Below are positions 41,871 through 50,815 of a stretch of DNA of 64,000 nt, one piece after another. Every line of letters starts with the position of its first letter. Position 1 is the stretch's first letter. A model generated the notes under the pieces. The model made no database searches, was not told the DNA's origin, and saw nothing but the letters and a program-made list of their open reading frames with translations. A program made the translations under genes and the position numbers. This DNA comes from Bedellia somnulentella (Eukaryota > Arthropoda > Insecta > Lepidoptera > Bedelliidae), in NCBI GenBank assembly GCA_963576735.1, contig OY755170.1:14864567-14928566 (forward strand). Direction: 5' to 3'.

Positions 41871-43021
41871 TCTATACTAATATTATAAAGCTGAAGAGTT
41901 TGTTTGTTTGAACGCTAGGATCTCAAAAACTACCGAATCAAATTGAAAAAAACTTTTTGTGTTGGATAGTCCATTTATTGAGGAAGGCTTTAGGCTATAT
42001 ATCATTACGCTGCGACCAATAGGATCAAAGCATAAGTGAAAAATGTTGCAAAAAGGGGGAAAATTATTCATAAGGCTTCCGTTGTGTGCGCTGCGTAAAC
42101 GGTTTAAGTTACCCAAAAAGTATTTATAAAAGAATTATTCCTGTTTAAATTATCTAAAAAAATGTACATACATACATACATAAATATACTCACGGCTATA
42201 AATCCCTAGATGGGGCAGCCAGAGCTAAGGAATCAGAAATTCCTCAGCCACTTTTGGAAAGTTAATGTCTGAGACAGTATATTTCCATCTTTTAAGATTG
42301 ACTCAATCATTGATTGAATGAAATTCGGACGAAATTAATGCATTATTGCCAATTATTTGCCATAATGTTTTATCAATATAATATTTATCCTTATCCAAAT
42401 AAATGTGTTGTTGATTAAGAGTATTTAATTGTGAACAAAATTGTCCTTGACATCACTTAATTTAAATTAAAATCTTACAAGATAATACAATTTTAAAATT
42501 ACATACATACATATACTCACGGCTATAAATCCCTTGAAGGGGTAGCCAGAGCTGGAGAATGAGACATTCCTCAGCCACCTTTGGAAGTTGCGTAGGGAAA
42601 AGATGGTGAAATAAAGGTTGTTGGTGATGGGTCTCCAACCGCATCGCCCAAAAATCCCTTAAAAGCCCCAATACCGTTAGTCGCCTCTTACGTACACCCA
42701 CCGTAAGAAATGGGGTAGTGCTATTCTAAGCCGACACTACACAGCAAAGCCGACACTACGCAGCATTACTCCGCAACAAAATTGACACGCGTGCATGAAG
42801 CGCAAGACAAGACGGACTGACTGACTCAGAATCAATGCTCAGCCGAAGCTACTATACTTATAAACTTAAAATATATATAAAGTAAAAAAATTGTGAGGAC
42901 TCTATGAAAAACACTTTTCCTCATCGCATGACAAAGACCCTCAACGGGTCAGTTAAATAGTTCAGTTTGACGACGTGAAAGTCTACACTTTTGACAGTAC
43001 GAAGTCTGTCGGGTCAGCTAG
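41871..43021 (+). mobile_element. Non-autonomous Helitron, 1,151 bp
   Basis: The 5' end TCTATACTAATATTATAAA is the typical lepidopteran Helitron start. The 3' end is ...GGGTCAGCTAG, followed by T. A hairpin GACAG-tacgaagt-CTGTC (42993-43010) lies about 7 bp before CTAG. Flanks are A on the left and T on the right, the Helitron target with no duplication. It carries a nested RTE-related segment at 42160-42770. Confidence 0.9.
42160..42770 (-). repeat. RTE-related SINE-like segment inside the Helitron
   Basis: On the minus strand it starts GTGTCGGCTTAGAATAGCAC and TACCCC, the same as the 5' end of the RTE-like LINE at 52396. The other end has 'ACTCACGGCTATAAATCCC' twice (42189 and 42514), with downstream 'CCTCAGCCAC' repeated (42245 and 42571). 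It looks like a LINE 5'-end-derived repeat with an internal duplication. Confidence 0.65.
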
Positions 43022-43109
43022 TTAAGAATAACTTAAATGTAACCGATAACTGATGAGCACGCGTAGCTGTCTTGATAGCTATTAACGAACTGAATAAATA
43101 ATTAAATAA

Positions 43110-43530
43110 AACTTATAGATGAAGTAAAATGCTGACGCACGCTTCTGAACGACCTAACTCGTACACTGTGTTTAAGATTTCTAAATAATCTAATAATAAT
43201 TTCATATAATAATTTGAATTCTAGTACTAGACTTGCCATCGGTGATATAATTTGCTCGTTATGCCGGAGGAAACCGTACAGCAAGAAGAAAACCATAAAA
43301 TCTAGTACCAGTAGCGATTTTAGTGGTAAGTAGGTACTTGTTTTTAAAAACAATTTAAATTCTGATTTACTGAATATACTGACACCTAACATACTATTTT
43401 TCAGATTCAAACCACAGTGCTCCTGAATTTTTAACAAATATTTCATGTACTGACAAAGAAAGAAAAACAGATGATTATCTTGAAATTAATTTACCAAAAA
43501 CTGTATCAATATTACCTTAAACGCTGAAAA
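43110..43530 (+). pseudogene. DDE_Tnp_4 family N-terminal part, copy d, with intron
   Basis: Plus strand. Exon-like sequence reads AIGDIICSLCRRKPYSKKKT up to SSTSSDFS, then a consensus donor GTAAGT (43327-43332) and an acceptor TATTTTTCAG (ending about 43404). The frame continues DSNHSAPEFLTNISCTDKER, then TDDYLEINLPKTVS and a stop. Compare copy b (46551-47135): FSIGDILCNKCRLKKYR and IELMISRTVSTHKYC. So this is the cysteine-containing N-terminus of another copy on the opposite strand, cut off before the second zinc cluster. The first ~20 codons are uncertain. Confidence 0.5.
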
Positions 43531-43669
43531 TGAATCTGTAAATCTGAATGTCCCCTTATATCATCTTTGTACCGTTTGAAACCTTGAGTTACATCAAAAT
43601 AAGCATACTCCATACTCTTTTCTTTTCACAAATAAAAAGCTTAGCTGTATTGGTTAGTAACTATTCAAT

Positions 43670-43972
43670 TTAATCATCATAATTCATGAAAAACAAAGGC
43701 TCTATATGATCATGTTCATGACAATACAAGTTGGTTAGACTTATTTCAGAATATAAAGTAGTATAATAGTTACTGATGCGGCCACACTTTCTACAATTCT
43801 GCAATACGACAATATACTCTTCGTCTGGAAAAAGTTCAAAGTCTGGAAGAGAGTTCAGTAATAATTCTGTAGTCAGCCTCATTGGTACACCAATTCCTTT
43901 TATTACTTCATCAAAATATTGTAATTGTAAAGTAAACATAGTAACATTACTAAACAAAACAAATAGTATCAA
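43670..43972 (-). CDS. Small CxxC...YCxEH accessory ORF, copy b
   Basis: 100 codons on the minus strand. GVPMRLTTELLLNSLPDFEL, then EEYIVVLQNCRKCGRISNYY and LTNLYCHEHDHIEPLFFMNY. It shares with the ORFs at 47347-47745 and 49782-50012 the order: proline-arginine step, hydrophobic E-L/I-F-L run, SLPD-F/Y/I-E, C-x-x-C, then N-L-Y-C plus two residues, and an acidic/aromatic end. The last cysteine is histidine here (CHEH), still a metal ligand. It is about 546 bp downstream of transposase copy b on the same strand. The true start may be the later methionine or upstream. Function unknown. Confidence 0.6.
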   Translation of the reverse strand: MILFVLFSNVTMFTLQLQYFDEVIKGIGVPMRLTTELLLNSLPDFELFPDEEYIVVLQNCRKCGRISNYYTTLYSEISLTNLYCHEHDHIEPLFFMNYDD

Positions 43973-43976
43973 ATAA

Positions 43977-44517
43977 CACTACGCATAAAGTCGGCACTAC
44001 ACTCGCGCGTGAAGTCGCGCCGTGAATTCATGCCGTGAATTCACGCCATGATCCGCGCGTGAACTGTATCCCTCCACACTCGCAAAGATTCGCAGTTTTT
44101 GTTAGCGACTACGATGGATGACGGAGTGATTGCACGGAAATCCTTTGAAGCGGGCCAAAAAACCGACACTGACACCGGGAACGGTGCGAAGCGCAAACGC
44201 GAAGTGTGAACAACATCCACACTCGTGATTCGCGGTTGTCGTGGGATTTCGCGGGCTTATTAAGACCTAACTAAAATTACTTGTTCCATCACGCAAACTT
44301 GCGCATCTTCTTCCATGAAACGCGTGAATTCTTTTTTCAATTTATCAGCAATATAATACAAAGTAATATTATATAATTTATTTATTTTTCTTTTAAACAT
44401 CTTAATCTTTTCCTCGGTTCAGTTTCCCAATTTCAGCAATCTGACATTAAAATAATATAATTCTTTTGTTTTAGATGGGTTGACATTGTCAATGGATTTA
44501 TAATATAAAACCATTGA
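43977..44517. other. No gene seen; GC-rich CG-rich patch
   Basis: 43980-44260 is rich in CG dinucleotides with repeated GTGAATTCA(C/T)GCC units (about 44022 and 44037) and 'CCACACTCG' twice (44073 and 44218). It may be the end of an unidentified DNA element. The rest is AT-rich. Confidence 0.4.
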
Positions 44518-44952
44518 CTAAAATGTCTGATCATCCTCATCGCTGTCTTCTTGAATAACAGTGACAATGTCTTTCACAGTAAAGATATTAGTCAATATTT
44601 CAGCTGGTCTTAGAATTTTGCTTAAATAACGACCGTAGGACAAATAATATATGACTGCAGCTACGTGACAGCAACATCCGACAGTTCTAAGGCCATTGGC
44701 ACACTCACAAAAATGTCCTTTGATAGCAGATACCCCCTTACCATTTGGGACATATTCAACGAAACATTTATAACACTTTCTTTTAATATGTCTTGACTGT
44801 ACTTGAACCCGGATGATATTGGTACTTTCTTTTACCACATGAATGTTGAGTATGCCGTCATCGGTCAACATTTCTGCCAAATATGATATGGCCTGTGTGT
44901 ACTGATAAGTTCCAGTGAAAAACAATTTTAAATGGGTTTCTGTCATTGTCAA
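44518..44952 (-). pseudogene. DDE_Tnp_4 + SWIM transposase copy b, C-terminal part
   Basis: 144-codon minus frame: ETHLKLFFTGTYQYTQAISY, RVQVQSRHIKRKCYKCFVEY, the SWIM-type finger CECANGLRTVGCCCHVAAVI, then YLSKILRPAEILTNIF and an acidic end. It matches copy a (38959-39594) and copy c (50816-51160). The preceding catalytic half is at 45793-46458 but separated by a gypsy fragment; about 100 residues including the catalytic glutamate are missing. The protein would act at the transposon ends in the nucleus. Confidence 0.75.
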
Positions 44953-45792
44953 TAATTCTCATTTAAAATTTATCAGATTAGGCTACACTTTGTCCAAGTC
45001 CAATCCTAATTTTGTAGCCACAGCAAGTTATCAAAAACTTGAATCTTTTGGTTATATGGATATTCCTATTTATTTTAATAATTTGACTTATGTAATAAGA
45101 GCTTATGTCTTTCCTAATATTCTTACTTCTATTATTCTTGGTGTCGATTTTTGGAGAAAGTTTCAACTTGTTCCTAAAGTCTTATTTCAGTATTTTAACG
45201 AACCCTTAGTCGTTAATACTGTCTCTCATGATAAGTCTATTCTTCCTTTTGAGAATCTTTCTTCAGATCAACAACTCATAGCGAGTAATATAATAGAAAA
45301 ATTTAAGGATATATCTTTTGAAAGGAAAGGCAAATTAGGTCGTACAACTGGTATTTACTGGTTACTGGTTGTTATCATCTTTCACCTGAAAAACAAAAAG
45401 CACTTATTGATGAGGTGGATAAGATGTTACAATGGGATGTGATTGAACCGTGTGAAAGTCCTTGGTTGGGGATACCCAGTGTTGATTACTCCTAAGAAAA
45501 ATGGAGAATGGCGTTTTTGTGTTGATAGTAGGAAACTTAATTCTGTTACTCGTCGTAATCAATTTATTTTAGTTGTTAATTGTTTATTTACAAAATACTC
45601 TCTTCTTTTCCCTTTAAAAAGGTCTACTTCAGCTAATATTATTTCTAACCTTGAAAACTATGTATTTCTAGTACATGGTGTTCCTCAAACCATTATTATG
45701 GATAATGGCTCACATTTTCAAAGCCATGAATTTCAAAGGTTATTAGAAAAATATAAGATACCTTTTATATCTTATATTCCACGAAAATATAT
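44945..45792 (+). pseudogene. Gypsy-like protease-RT joined to integrase (internal deletion)
   Basis: Plus strand. KFIRLGYTLSKSNPNFVATA, YMDIPIYFNNLTYVIRAYVF and SIILGVDFWRKFQ are the post-protease region. Then come an RT N-terminal part (PVLITPKKNGEWRFCVDSRK) and LNSVT joined directly to RRNQFILVVNCLFTKYSLLF, which is integrase core as at 30540. The join falls in a TCGTCGTAATC run. More than 1 kb of RT and RNase H is absent. The fragment replaces the middle of transposase copy b. The integrase frame runs to about FISYIPRKYI at 45793. It is the same family as the 29.5-37.3 kb element but on the opposite strand. Confidence 0.75.
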
Positions 45793-46458
45793 ATAAATAA
45801 ATAAAACAATATCGCGAAAACCCCTATCAAGAACAAAAATATCTCCTGGGCACATTAAAGAACTCAAACCCGTTGATGGATCGTCCATTATTTTTCTCAG
45901 TATACTTGCATCATTTTCATTTGCAGTATAAGGGCCCAACATGTCAATAACGAAGCCATCCGTTGCACATATTGTAAAAGGTTTGCATAAGTGCTTTTTC
46001 TTTTGACCAGAATATGACTTTCTTTGATAGTTGTTGTTTTTACTTTTTTGGTGGCTCGCATATGTACCATCACAAATAACAATCAACGTATCATTAGTGC
46101 CACATAGCTCATTTGCAATAATTGTGGTGTGGTTCACAATCAAGTCTTGTCTTATGCAACTTTTGATGCCAAATCGTAAAGGTAAAATGATTTCAAAAGC
46201 ATTGATCACACTTCCCACATATTCTGAAACGGCTTGTTCATACGGCAGTTGTAAAATAGTTTTAATCATTACGTTAGAGTTGCCAGTTCTCAGTTTCATG
46301 AGAAAAACTACAACTGCTTGAACAACACTCCTTGTCTTCGTGTCTCGCAACGATGATGACAGCAAGTTCGTTACTGCAGTTATGTTTTCCCAAGTCAGAC
46401 CAGTAAATACTTTTATATCATTATCAGATAGAGAAAAATTACCTATTGATGTAAACAT
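45793..46458 (-). pseudogene. DDE_Tnp_4 transposase copy b, catalytic half
   Basis: The minus frame begins MFTSIGNFSLSDNDIKVFTG, a helical region, then VVQAVVVFLMKLRTGNSNVM. The catalytic core starts LIVICDGTYASHQKSKNNNY (first D), QRKSYSGQKKKHLCKPFTIC, MLGPYTANENDASILRKIM (second D) and DIFVLDRGFRDIV. It is cut there by the gypsy fragment; the glutamate-bearing WVVEAVHG part is lost. The N-terminus lies in the neighbouring frame at 46551-47135, about 90 bp upstream, with an intervening frame change around 46500. Confidence 0.8.
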
Positions 46459-46550
46459 AGTATTTTTGGCGTCATTTCCCAGAAGTCCTAAAATCGTTGT
46501 TAAATCCGTTAAATCAAAAACCGATGAAGGAGAATAAGCTCTTAAATCAT

Positions 46551-47135
46551 TTAAAAAATTATCAAAAATCTGTTTTTAATTAGGTGATCTCTGCAACACC
46601 TATTTCCCTTTGGAATAAAGATTTTCCGCATTGTGTATGCTTGCACTCTAGCAATTTGTGGTACAGTAGTTATGTTAGTTTTTTTTGAACATAAGCAACA
46701 GTATTTATGAGTCGATACAGTTCTCGAGATCATAAGCTCAATGTGTTCGGAGATGTTATCATTATTTGTATTCACTGCGTGAATCACAAAATCATCATCG
46801 GATTCGTAACCAGGGTTAATATCATCAGAGTCGTAACCAGGGTTAATATCATCGGAGTCGTAACCAGGGTTAATATCATCAGGGTTAGTGGCAAAACTAC
46901 TATTACTCGGCGTGTTATTATCATTGATGGAGCTTTGCGCTTGCAGAACTTGTAAATCGCGATATTTTTTGAGTCGACATTTATTACACAATATATCTCC
47001 GATAGAAAATAGTTGCCCAGTAATGTTATAAAAGTATTCAACATCCTTATCTGTGGATAATTTTCTTTTTCTTCCAGGAACATTTTTTAGTAAACGATTA
47101 CAAGCAGCACAACTCACTTCCCTTTTATCAGCCAT
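46551..47135 (-). CDS. DDE_Tnp_4 transposase copy b, cysteine-rich N-terminal part
   Basis: 194 codons on the minus strand. MADKREVSCAACNRLLKNVP and FSIGDILCNKCRLKKYRDLQ form a C2-C2 cluster. A 9-residue acidic repeat (DINPGYDSD) occurs three times, from a 27-bp DNA repeat at about 46800-46885. A second cluster follows: YCCLCSKKTN, then GNRCCRDHL. It resembles zinc-binding N-terminal DNA-recognition regions of transposases, though I do not recognise a named domain such as THAP. It precedes the catalytic part (46458-45793) and was probably one protein with it. Copy d (43110-43530) has the same first cluster. Confidence 0.6.
   Translation of the reverse strand: MADKREVSCAACNRLLKNVPGRKRKLSTDKDVEYFYNITGQLFSIGDILCNKCRLKKYRDLQVLQAQSSINDNNTPSNSSFATNPDDINPGYDSDDINPGYDSDDINPGYESDDDFVIHAVNTNNDNISEHIELMISRTVSTHKYCCLCSKKTNITTVPQIARVQAYTMRKIFIPKGNRCCRDHLIKNRFLIIF
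46800..46885. repeat. 27-bp tandem repeat encoding DINPGYDSD units
   Basis: Three-plus in-frame copies of a 27-bp unit (GTAACCAGGGTTAATATCAT with TCAGAGTC or TCGGAGTC) near-identical in DNA, so the expansion is recent. Confidence 0.9.
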
Positions 47136-47346
47136 CGCGTTTGCAGACCACTTAAAAATAAAGATTGTGTATAGTATCTAGATAACAGTACGTATGTACA
47201 TATTATGATGTTTGATTATTGTGTGTCATGTTTTCCTACTGATATCAAGAATGACGAGTGCTACCTATGTTGACATCTACACATTCTTACTACATTCAAA
47301 GATTCAAAGTCAATAAATCCAAAGAGTATATTCACAAAACTATTAG
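47136..47346. other. No gene seen
   Basis: AT-rich spacer between the transposase N-terminal frame and the orphan accessory ORF. No motif. Confidence 0.4.
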
Positions 47347-47745
47347 CTACATATAATAAGTTTCCTGCAAAAATAATTCACCACCGCAACGTTCACAATA
47401 GAGATTATGTACATTAACGAGTTCTTGATTATTATATACAGGATATGAAATATTTTTGCAGTCTTGGCACTGGCCCGTGGACACCATTCCTTCTTCAGAG
47501 AGATAGACCTCATATGGCGGAAGTGCTATAAAAAATATTTCTACCAATATCACTCTCGGCAACGGTAACGAAAAAATAACAGATTGTATGTTTGAAATTA
47601 TTTCAAACACACATTCACCTGAATTAACAAAATCAGCAATTTTCGCTTCATTCAAGCAATCGATAATTTTATTTATACATAATTCATATAATCGTTTATT
47701 TCTTTTTGCAGAAAATATATTTTTAATTATAATTTCTATATCCAT
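47347..47745 (-). CDS. Small CxxC...YCxxC accessory ORF, orphan copy (longest)
   Basis: 133 codons on the minus strand, the most complete member. It has an N-terminal helical region (MDIEIIIKNIFSAKRNKRLY, CINKIIDCLNEAKIADFVNS), then LPLPRVILVEIFFIALPPYE, a CQDCKNISYPVY cluster, and VHNLYCERCGGELFLQETYY. Two CxxC pairs about 30 residues apart fit a zinc ribbon. It shares its C-terminal half with copies a, b and c. Its position differs: it lies upstream of transposase copy b rather than downstream, so it probably belongs to a further element whose transposase was lost at about 48 kb. Function unknown. Confidence 0.6.
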   Translation of the reverse strand: MDIEIIIKNIFSAKRNKRLYELCINKIIDCLNEAKIADFVNSGECVFEIISNIQSVIFSLPLPRVILVEIFFIALPPYEVYLSEEGMVSTGQCQDCKNISYPVYNNQELVNVHNLYCERCGGELFLQETYYM

Positions 47746-48266
47746 TTTTTCAAAGAGAGGATTGCGTCTTTTGTGAGAAGCTCAAAAACAAGTCGATTTC
47801 TAGCTTTGACCATAAAGGAGCTTTGACTAGATAGTCAAAGATTTCTAGTAATCTGTCAAAGAGACATTTCTTTAATTCAAAATAGTTTTGTAGTTCTCCC
47901 CCATACTATTCCCCCCTGTCTGTTAAAGAGCTCTTTAGCTGTCCGATTATTTTGACGATGTTGTTATGTATTTTTTGAATTTTGACAGTGTTACTGGTTT
48001 GTTAAATACCTGATTTTTTTCAAGGTTAATTATAGCGATTAAAGGCAAATATCAAGTTGTAATTTAGAGTGGTCGTTATTTAGATGTGTCAAAAAAAAAG
48101 TTTCAAAGATTTTATTTTAAGTTTTCTTGGAAATATCAAAGAAGAAGTTTTATGATTTAATTGCCAGATTTTGCACAATAATCGCTTTAGTACCTCCCCA
48201 AAAAATCAAGCATTATAACAAAGAACTTTCGGAGAAAAAATAAAAATCTATTTACATTTACTTGTT
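47746..48266. other. No gene seen
   Basis: AT-rich. A short inverted repeat CTTTGACTA-GA-TAGTCAAAG lies at about 47820-47840, and TTTGAC strings recur nearby. Confidence 0.4.
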
Positions 48267-48986
48267 TCATTTTATACGGAACCCTAAATGATTTTGGACT
48301 AATACTTGGCATACTTGACAAACTCTACTTAGGTAACCACTGATCCAATTTAGGAGTCGATAGCTCTGGGGGCACTTTTTGTTCCCAAGGCTGCTACGGC
48401 CTTTGATCTTGTCTGCATTGTACATAAGCCCATGTGACTTAGCATATGACTCGCATATAGATATAAGTCTAGTAAGAGCCCTTGTAGAGGGGCTTAACAA
48501 CACCATGTCGTCAGCATAGCTGATATTGTTAACACATATGCCATCTATATAGCATCCGACTCTGGCGTCGCCGAGCTCCCCTATTAAGTCGTTGACATAC
48601 AAGTTGAAGAGCCGCGCTGAGGTTAGACCCCCTGCCTCACACCGCGGTCCAACCTGTATGATTCCGAATAGGACTCGTTCCACCTCACCTGATTAATCTG
48701 GTTAGTATACCAATATTTGAGAATTCCTATCAGCTGTCTCGGATAATTTATTGCTTTTAGTTTTCCCCATAACACTGTGTAGTCTACTAAGTCGAAAGCC
48801 TTCGACAAGTCCAAAAAAACAAGCAAAAATCGGAGTTATTCTTTTGGTATAATATCCGACGGTGTGCTTTAGTGCCAGAAACGCACTTTCCGTAGACAAC
48901 CCAGCCCTAAAACCAAGTATGGGCAGTAGCCCACAACGTAAATCGAGACACCGATTAAGGTGAAAATCAAGCACTGCATCAAACAC
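48267..48986 (-). pseudogene. Non-LTR reverse transcriptase fragment
   Basis: Minus strand over three frames: LPILGFRAGLSTESAFLALK, CFLDLSKAFDLVDYTVLWGK (RT block A), YRLDRGVRQG and SARLFNLYVNDLIGELGDAR (block B), CVNNISYADDMVLLSPSTRA (catalytic YADD, block C), then ESYAKSHGLMYNADK. Frameshifts near 48825 and 48640 separate the pieces; the three catalytic aspartates are still readable. Endonuclease and C-terminus are missing. The clade is uncertain (CR1/L2-like by wording). It makes cDNA from LINE RNA at the target site in active elements. Confidence 0.8.
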
Positions 48987-49781
48987 TTTACCAATTATGG
49001 TCGCCAGCGATATAGGTCTGTAGTTGCTCCTACCAAGGATACTCTACACTATGGATGGACCCTAAAACTCTTAGAGCGTAGCAGGGGGCGTGGCCTATTG
49101 AATAAAGAATCAGAATAGAAACATCGATAAAGGGTCTGGCAGGGTAAGGAAGGAGCAGTGGCCACTGTGAGATTTTCTGTTTTTTTTTACACGTTTGTTC
49201 GTTAACATTTAACTAGGCTGCGCTCCAATTTACAGCCGGCTATCATTAATACTTTCCAAGATTTTGACAAAAACGTCAAATCTGCAGAGGTTATTTCAAA
49301 GCCTAATTTATCCTAAGCTATTGTAGCCAGAATATTGAAACCAACTAGTTAGTATCTATGTATATTGAGTTAAATTATACTCTAATGTATTATTTACAAC
49401 AGAGTTTGTTGAAAATTCCAGAAAAAAAAAAACACATTTATTTTTTGACATCTATTTTTGACAGGTTCCCTAAAAGGCACACCTATGAAAATTATAATTC
49501 GAAACAAACAAACAAATATCTTTCAACACACCAAAAATGACATTGTTCATATTGTATGTACCATAAATATTTATTACTTTATATATATTTTCTACGTAGA
49601 TTGAGTAAAAGAATACTGTAGTGTGTTTACTGGTAGCTTGAAAAAATACAGTAAAAAATATTTTTATGACATTTATTTTTGACAAGTACTTACAATACAT
49701 CCATGAAATTCAAAGTAAAAATAAACATAGGTAACTGAAATCTTTTTATTCGGTTCGTGTGTATTGCACCTCAAACCAAAT
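48987..49781. other. No gene seen; short repeat at 49130
   Basis: GGGTCTGGCAGGGTAAG at 49132 belongs to a short dispersed repeat also at 21046 and 37348. 'GACATCTATTTTTGAC' (49448) and 'GACATTTATTTTTGAC' (49669) form a pair. Otherwise AT-rich. Confidence 0.4.
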
Positions 49782-50012
49782 TCATAAATATGACTCGTCA
49801 TTATAACAATCATTCGAACAATCGGGGCAATACAAATTACGAAGATTATCCCAACTCCATTGCTCATCCTCCCAAGTCGGCCAATACTCAGTCCTACAAT
49901 TATCACAGCCCCGTTCTAAGCTAATGTTTTCATCTGCAAGGTTAATTTCAATGTCTGGTATTGAGCTTAGAAATAATTGCTGGGATATTCGTGTTGGTAT
50001 GGGAAGCTCTAA
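49782..50012 (-). pseudogene. Small CxxC...YCxxC accessory ORF, copy c
   Basis: Minus strand, about 76 codons ending at the stop 49782-49784: VLELPIPTRISQQLFLSSIP, DIEINLADENISLERGCDNC, RTEYWPTWEDEQWSWDNLRN and LYCPDCSNDCYNDESYL. It is bounded upstream by an in-frame stop and then by the hairpin at 50045-50170, so the N-terminus is lost. It follows transposase copy c by about 0.8 kb on the same strand, as in copies a and b. Two CxxC pairs are intact. Confidence 0.6.
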
Positions 50013-50044
50013 AACTTAACTTTTTATTATCTTCATCAGCATAG

Positions 50045-50170
50045 GTAGCATGAGGCGTGTGAGAGCGTAGATGTCCCTTGAGAAGTGAGGTACTGACAGA
50101 TGTTGTATGAACAATCTGTCAGTTTCTCACTTCTCACGCGACATACACGCTCTCACACGCCTCATGCTAC
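50045..50170. repeat. 126-bp palindromic MITE-like hairpin
   Basis: GTAGCATGAGGCGTGTGAGA at 50045 and its complement ending 50170 start arms of about 57 bp, pairing with a handful of mismatches to a 12-base loop (GTTGTATGAACA). The shape and size suit a small fold-back MITE or a hairpin RNA source. I found no clean target duplication. It may be what truncated accessory ORF copy c. Confidence 0.9.
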
Positions 50171-50815
50171 GGGGGCTGAAATATATATACACTTAGGTTA
50201 AAGCATATTTACAATAATTATACTCGTATCATCACTTTATTAGTGATTGTATTCAATCAGTAGGTTCATAAGTATATGCAGGTAGAATATTATCGTCATC
50301 TTAACTTATTTAATATTCATCAGATCATCAGTTACAATGAAATCGACGGGTGTCAGTCAGCTAAAATTGCAAACTCAATTATTATTGACAATTACACACC
50401 ACTTACTTTTGCTACTATTGTAGAATCGTAGTCCCTTTCTATAAAATGTATTATATGTTCGCTCAAAGAATTACTTATTTTATTAAATGCATAATTATAC
50501 AATGTTAAAGGCTGTTTTATCAGCTTATAAGAAGACATTAAAGATTTATTGAAAATAATATTATTTTTAATTGGTAAACAATCAACAATAGAAAAACAAA
50601 AGAATCGGTAACAGAAGACTGTGAGTCGTGAGTGTCAGCTTATGACAGCTTAAAGTTTTTAAAGAGGAATATCTCATCTCATACAATAAAGTTCGCTTTT
50701 CAAAATTACATAATAACAATGAGGTTAGATAAAATATTGTATTCATAACTTTTGTTATAACATAGTTTCTTACATGTACTACTATTTTACTTAAAATAAA
50801 AAAATGAAAGAATTA
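50171..50815. other. No gene seen (between transposase copy c and its accessory ORF)
   Basis: AT-rich, no recognisable coding. Likely 3' untranslated or spacer DNA of the transposon. Confidence 0.4.

Larger units (their letters stand above)
41519..43110 (-). repeat. BEL-like LTR/leader, split by a Helitron
   Basis: 41519-41870 and 43022-43110 flank the Helitron 41871-43021. Together they resemble 16338-16760 (AGATCTTACTTGATA, TCGAAGGACCA, a TGTCTTGAT motif, CGAACTGAAT, TAAATTAAA/TAATTAAAT). It is the leader and LTR for the BEL Gag at 41237-41518. Confidence 0.55.

Noticed and set aside
46800..46885. CRISPR-like direct repeats
   Set aside because: Units are contiguous without spacers and are in-frame coding repeats in a eukaryotic transposon.
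46707..46955. Plus-strand ORF with repeated TRVNIIRVV
   Set aside because: Antisense of the 27-bp repeat encoding DINPGYDSD.
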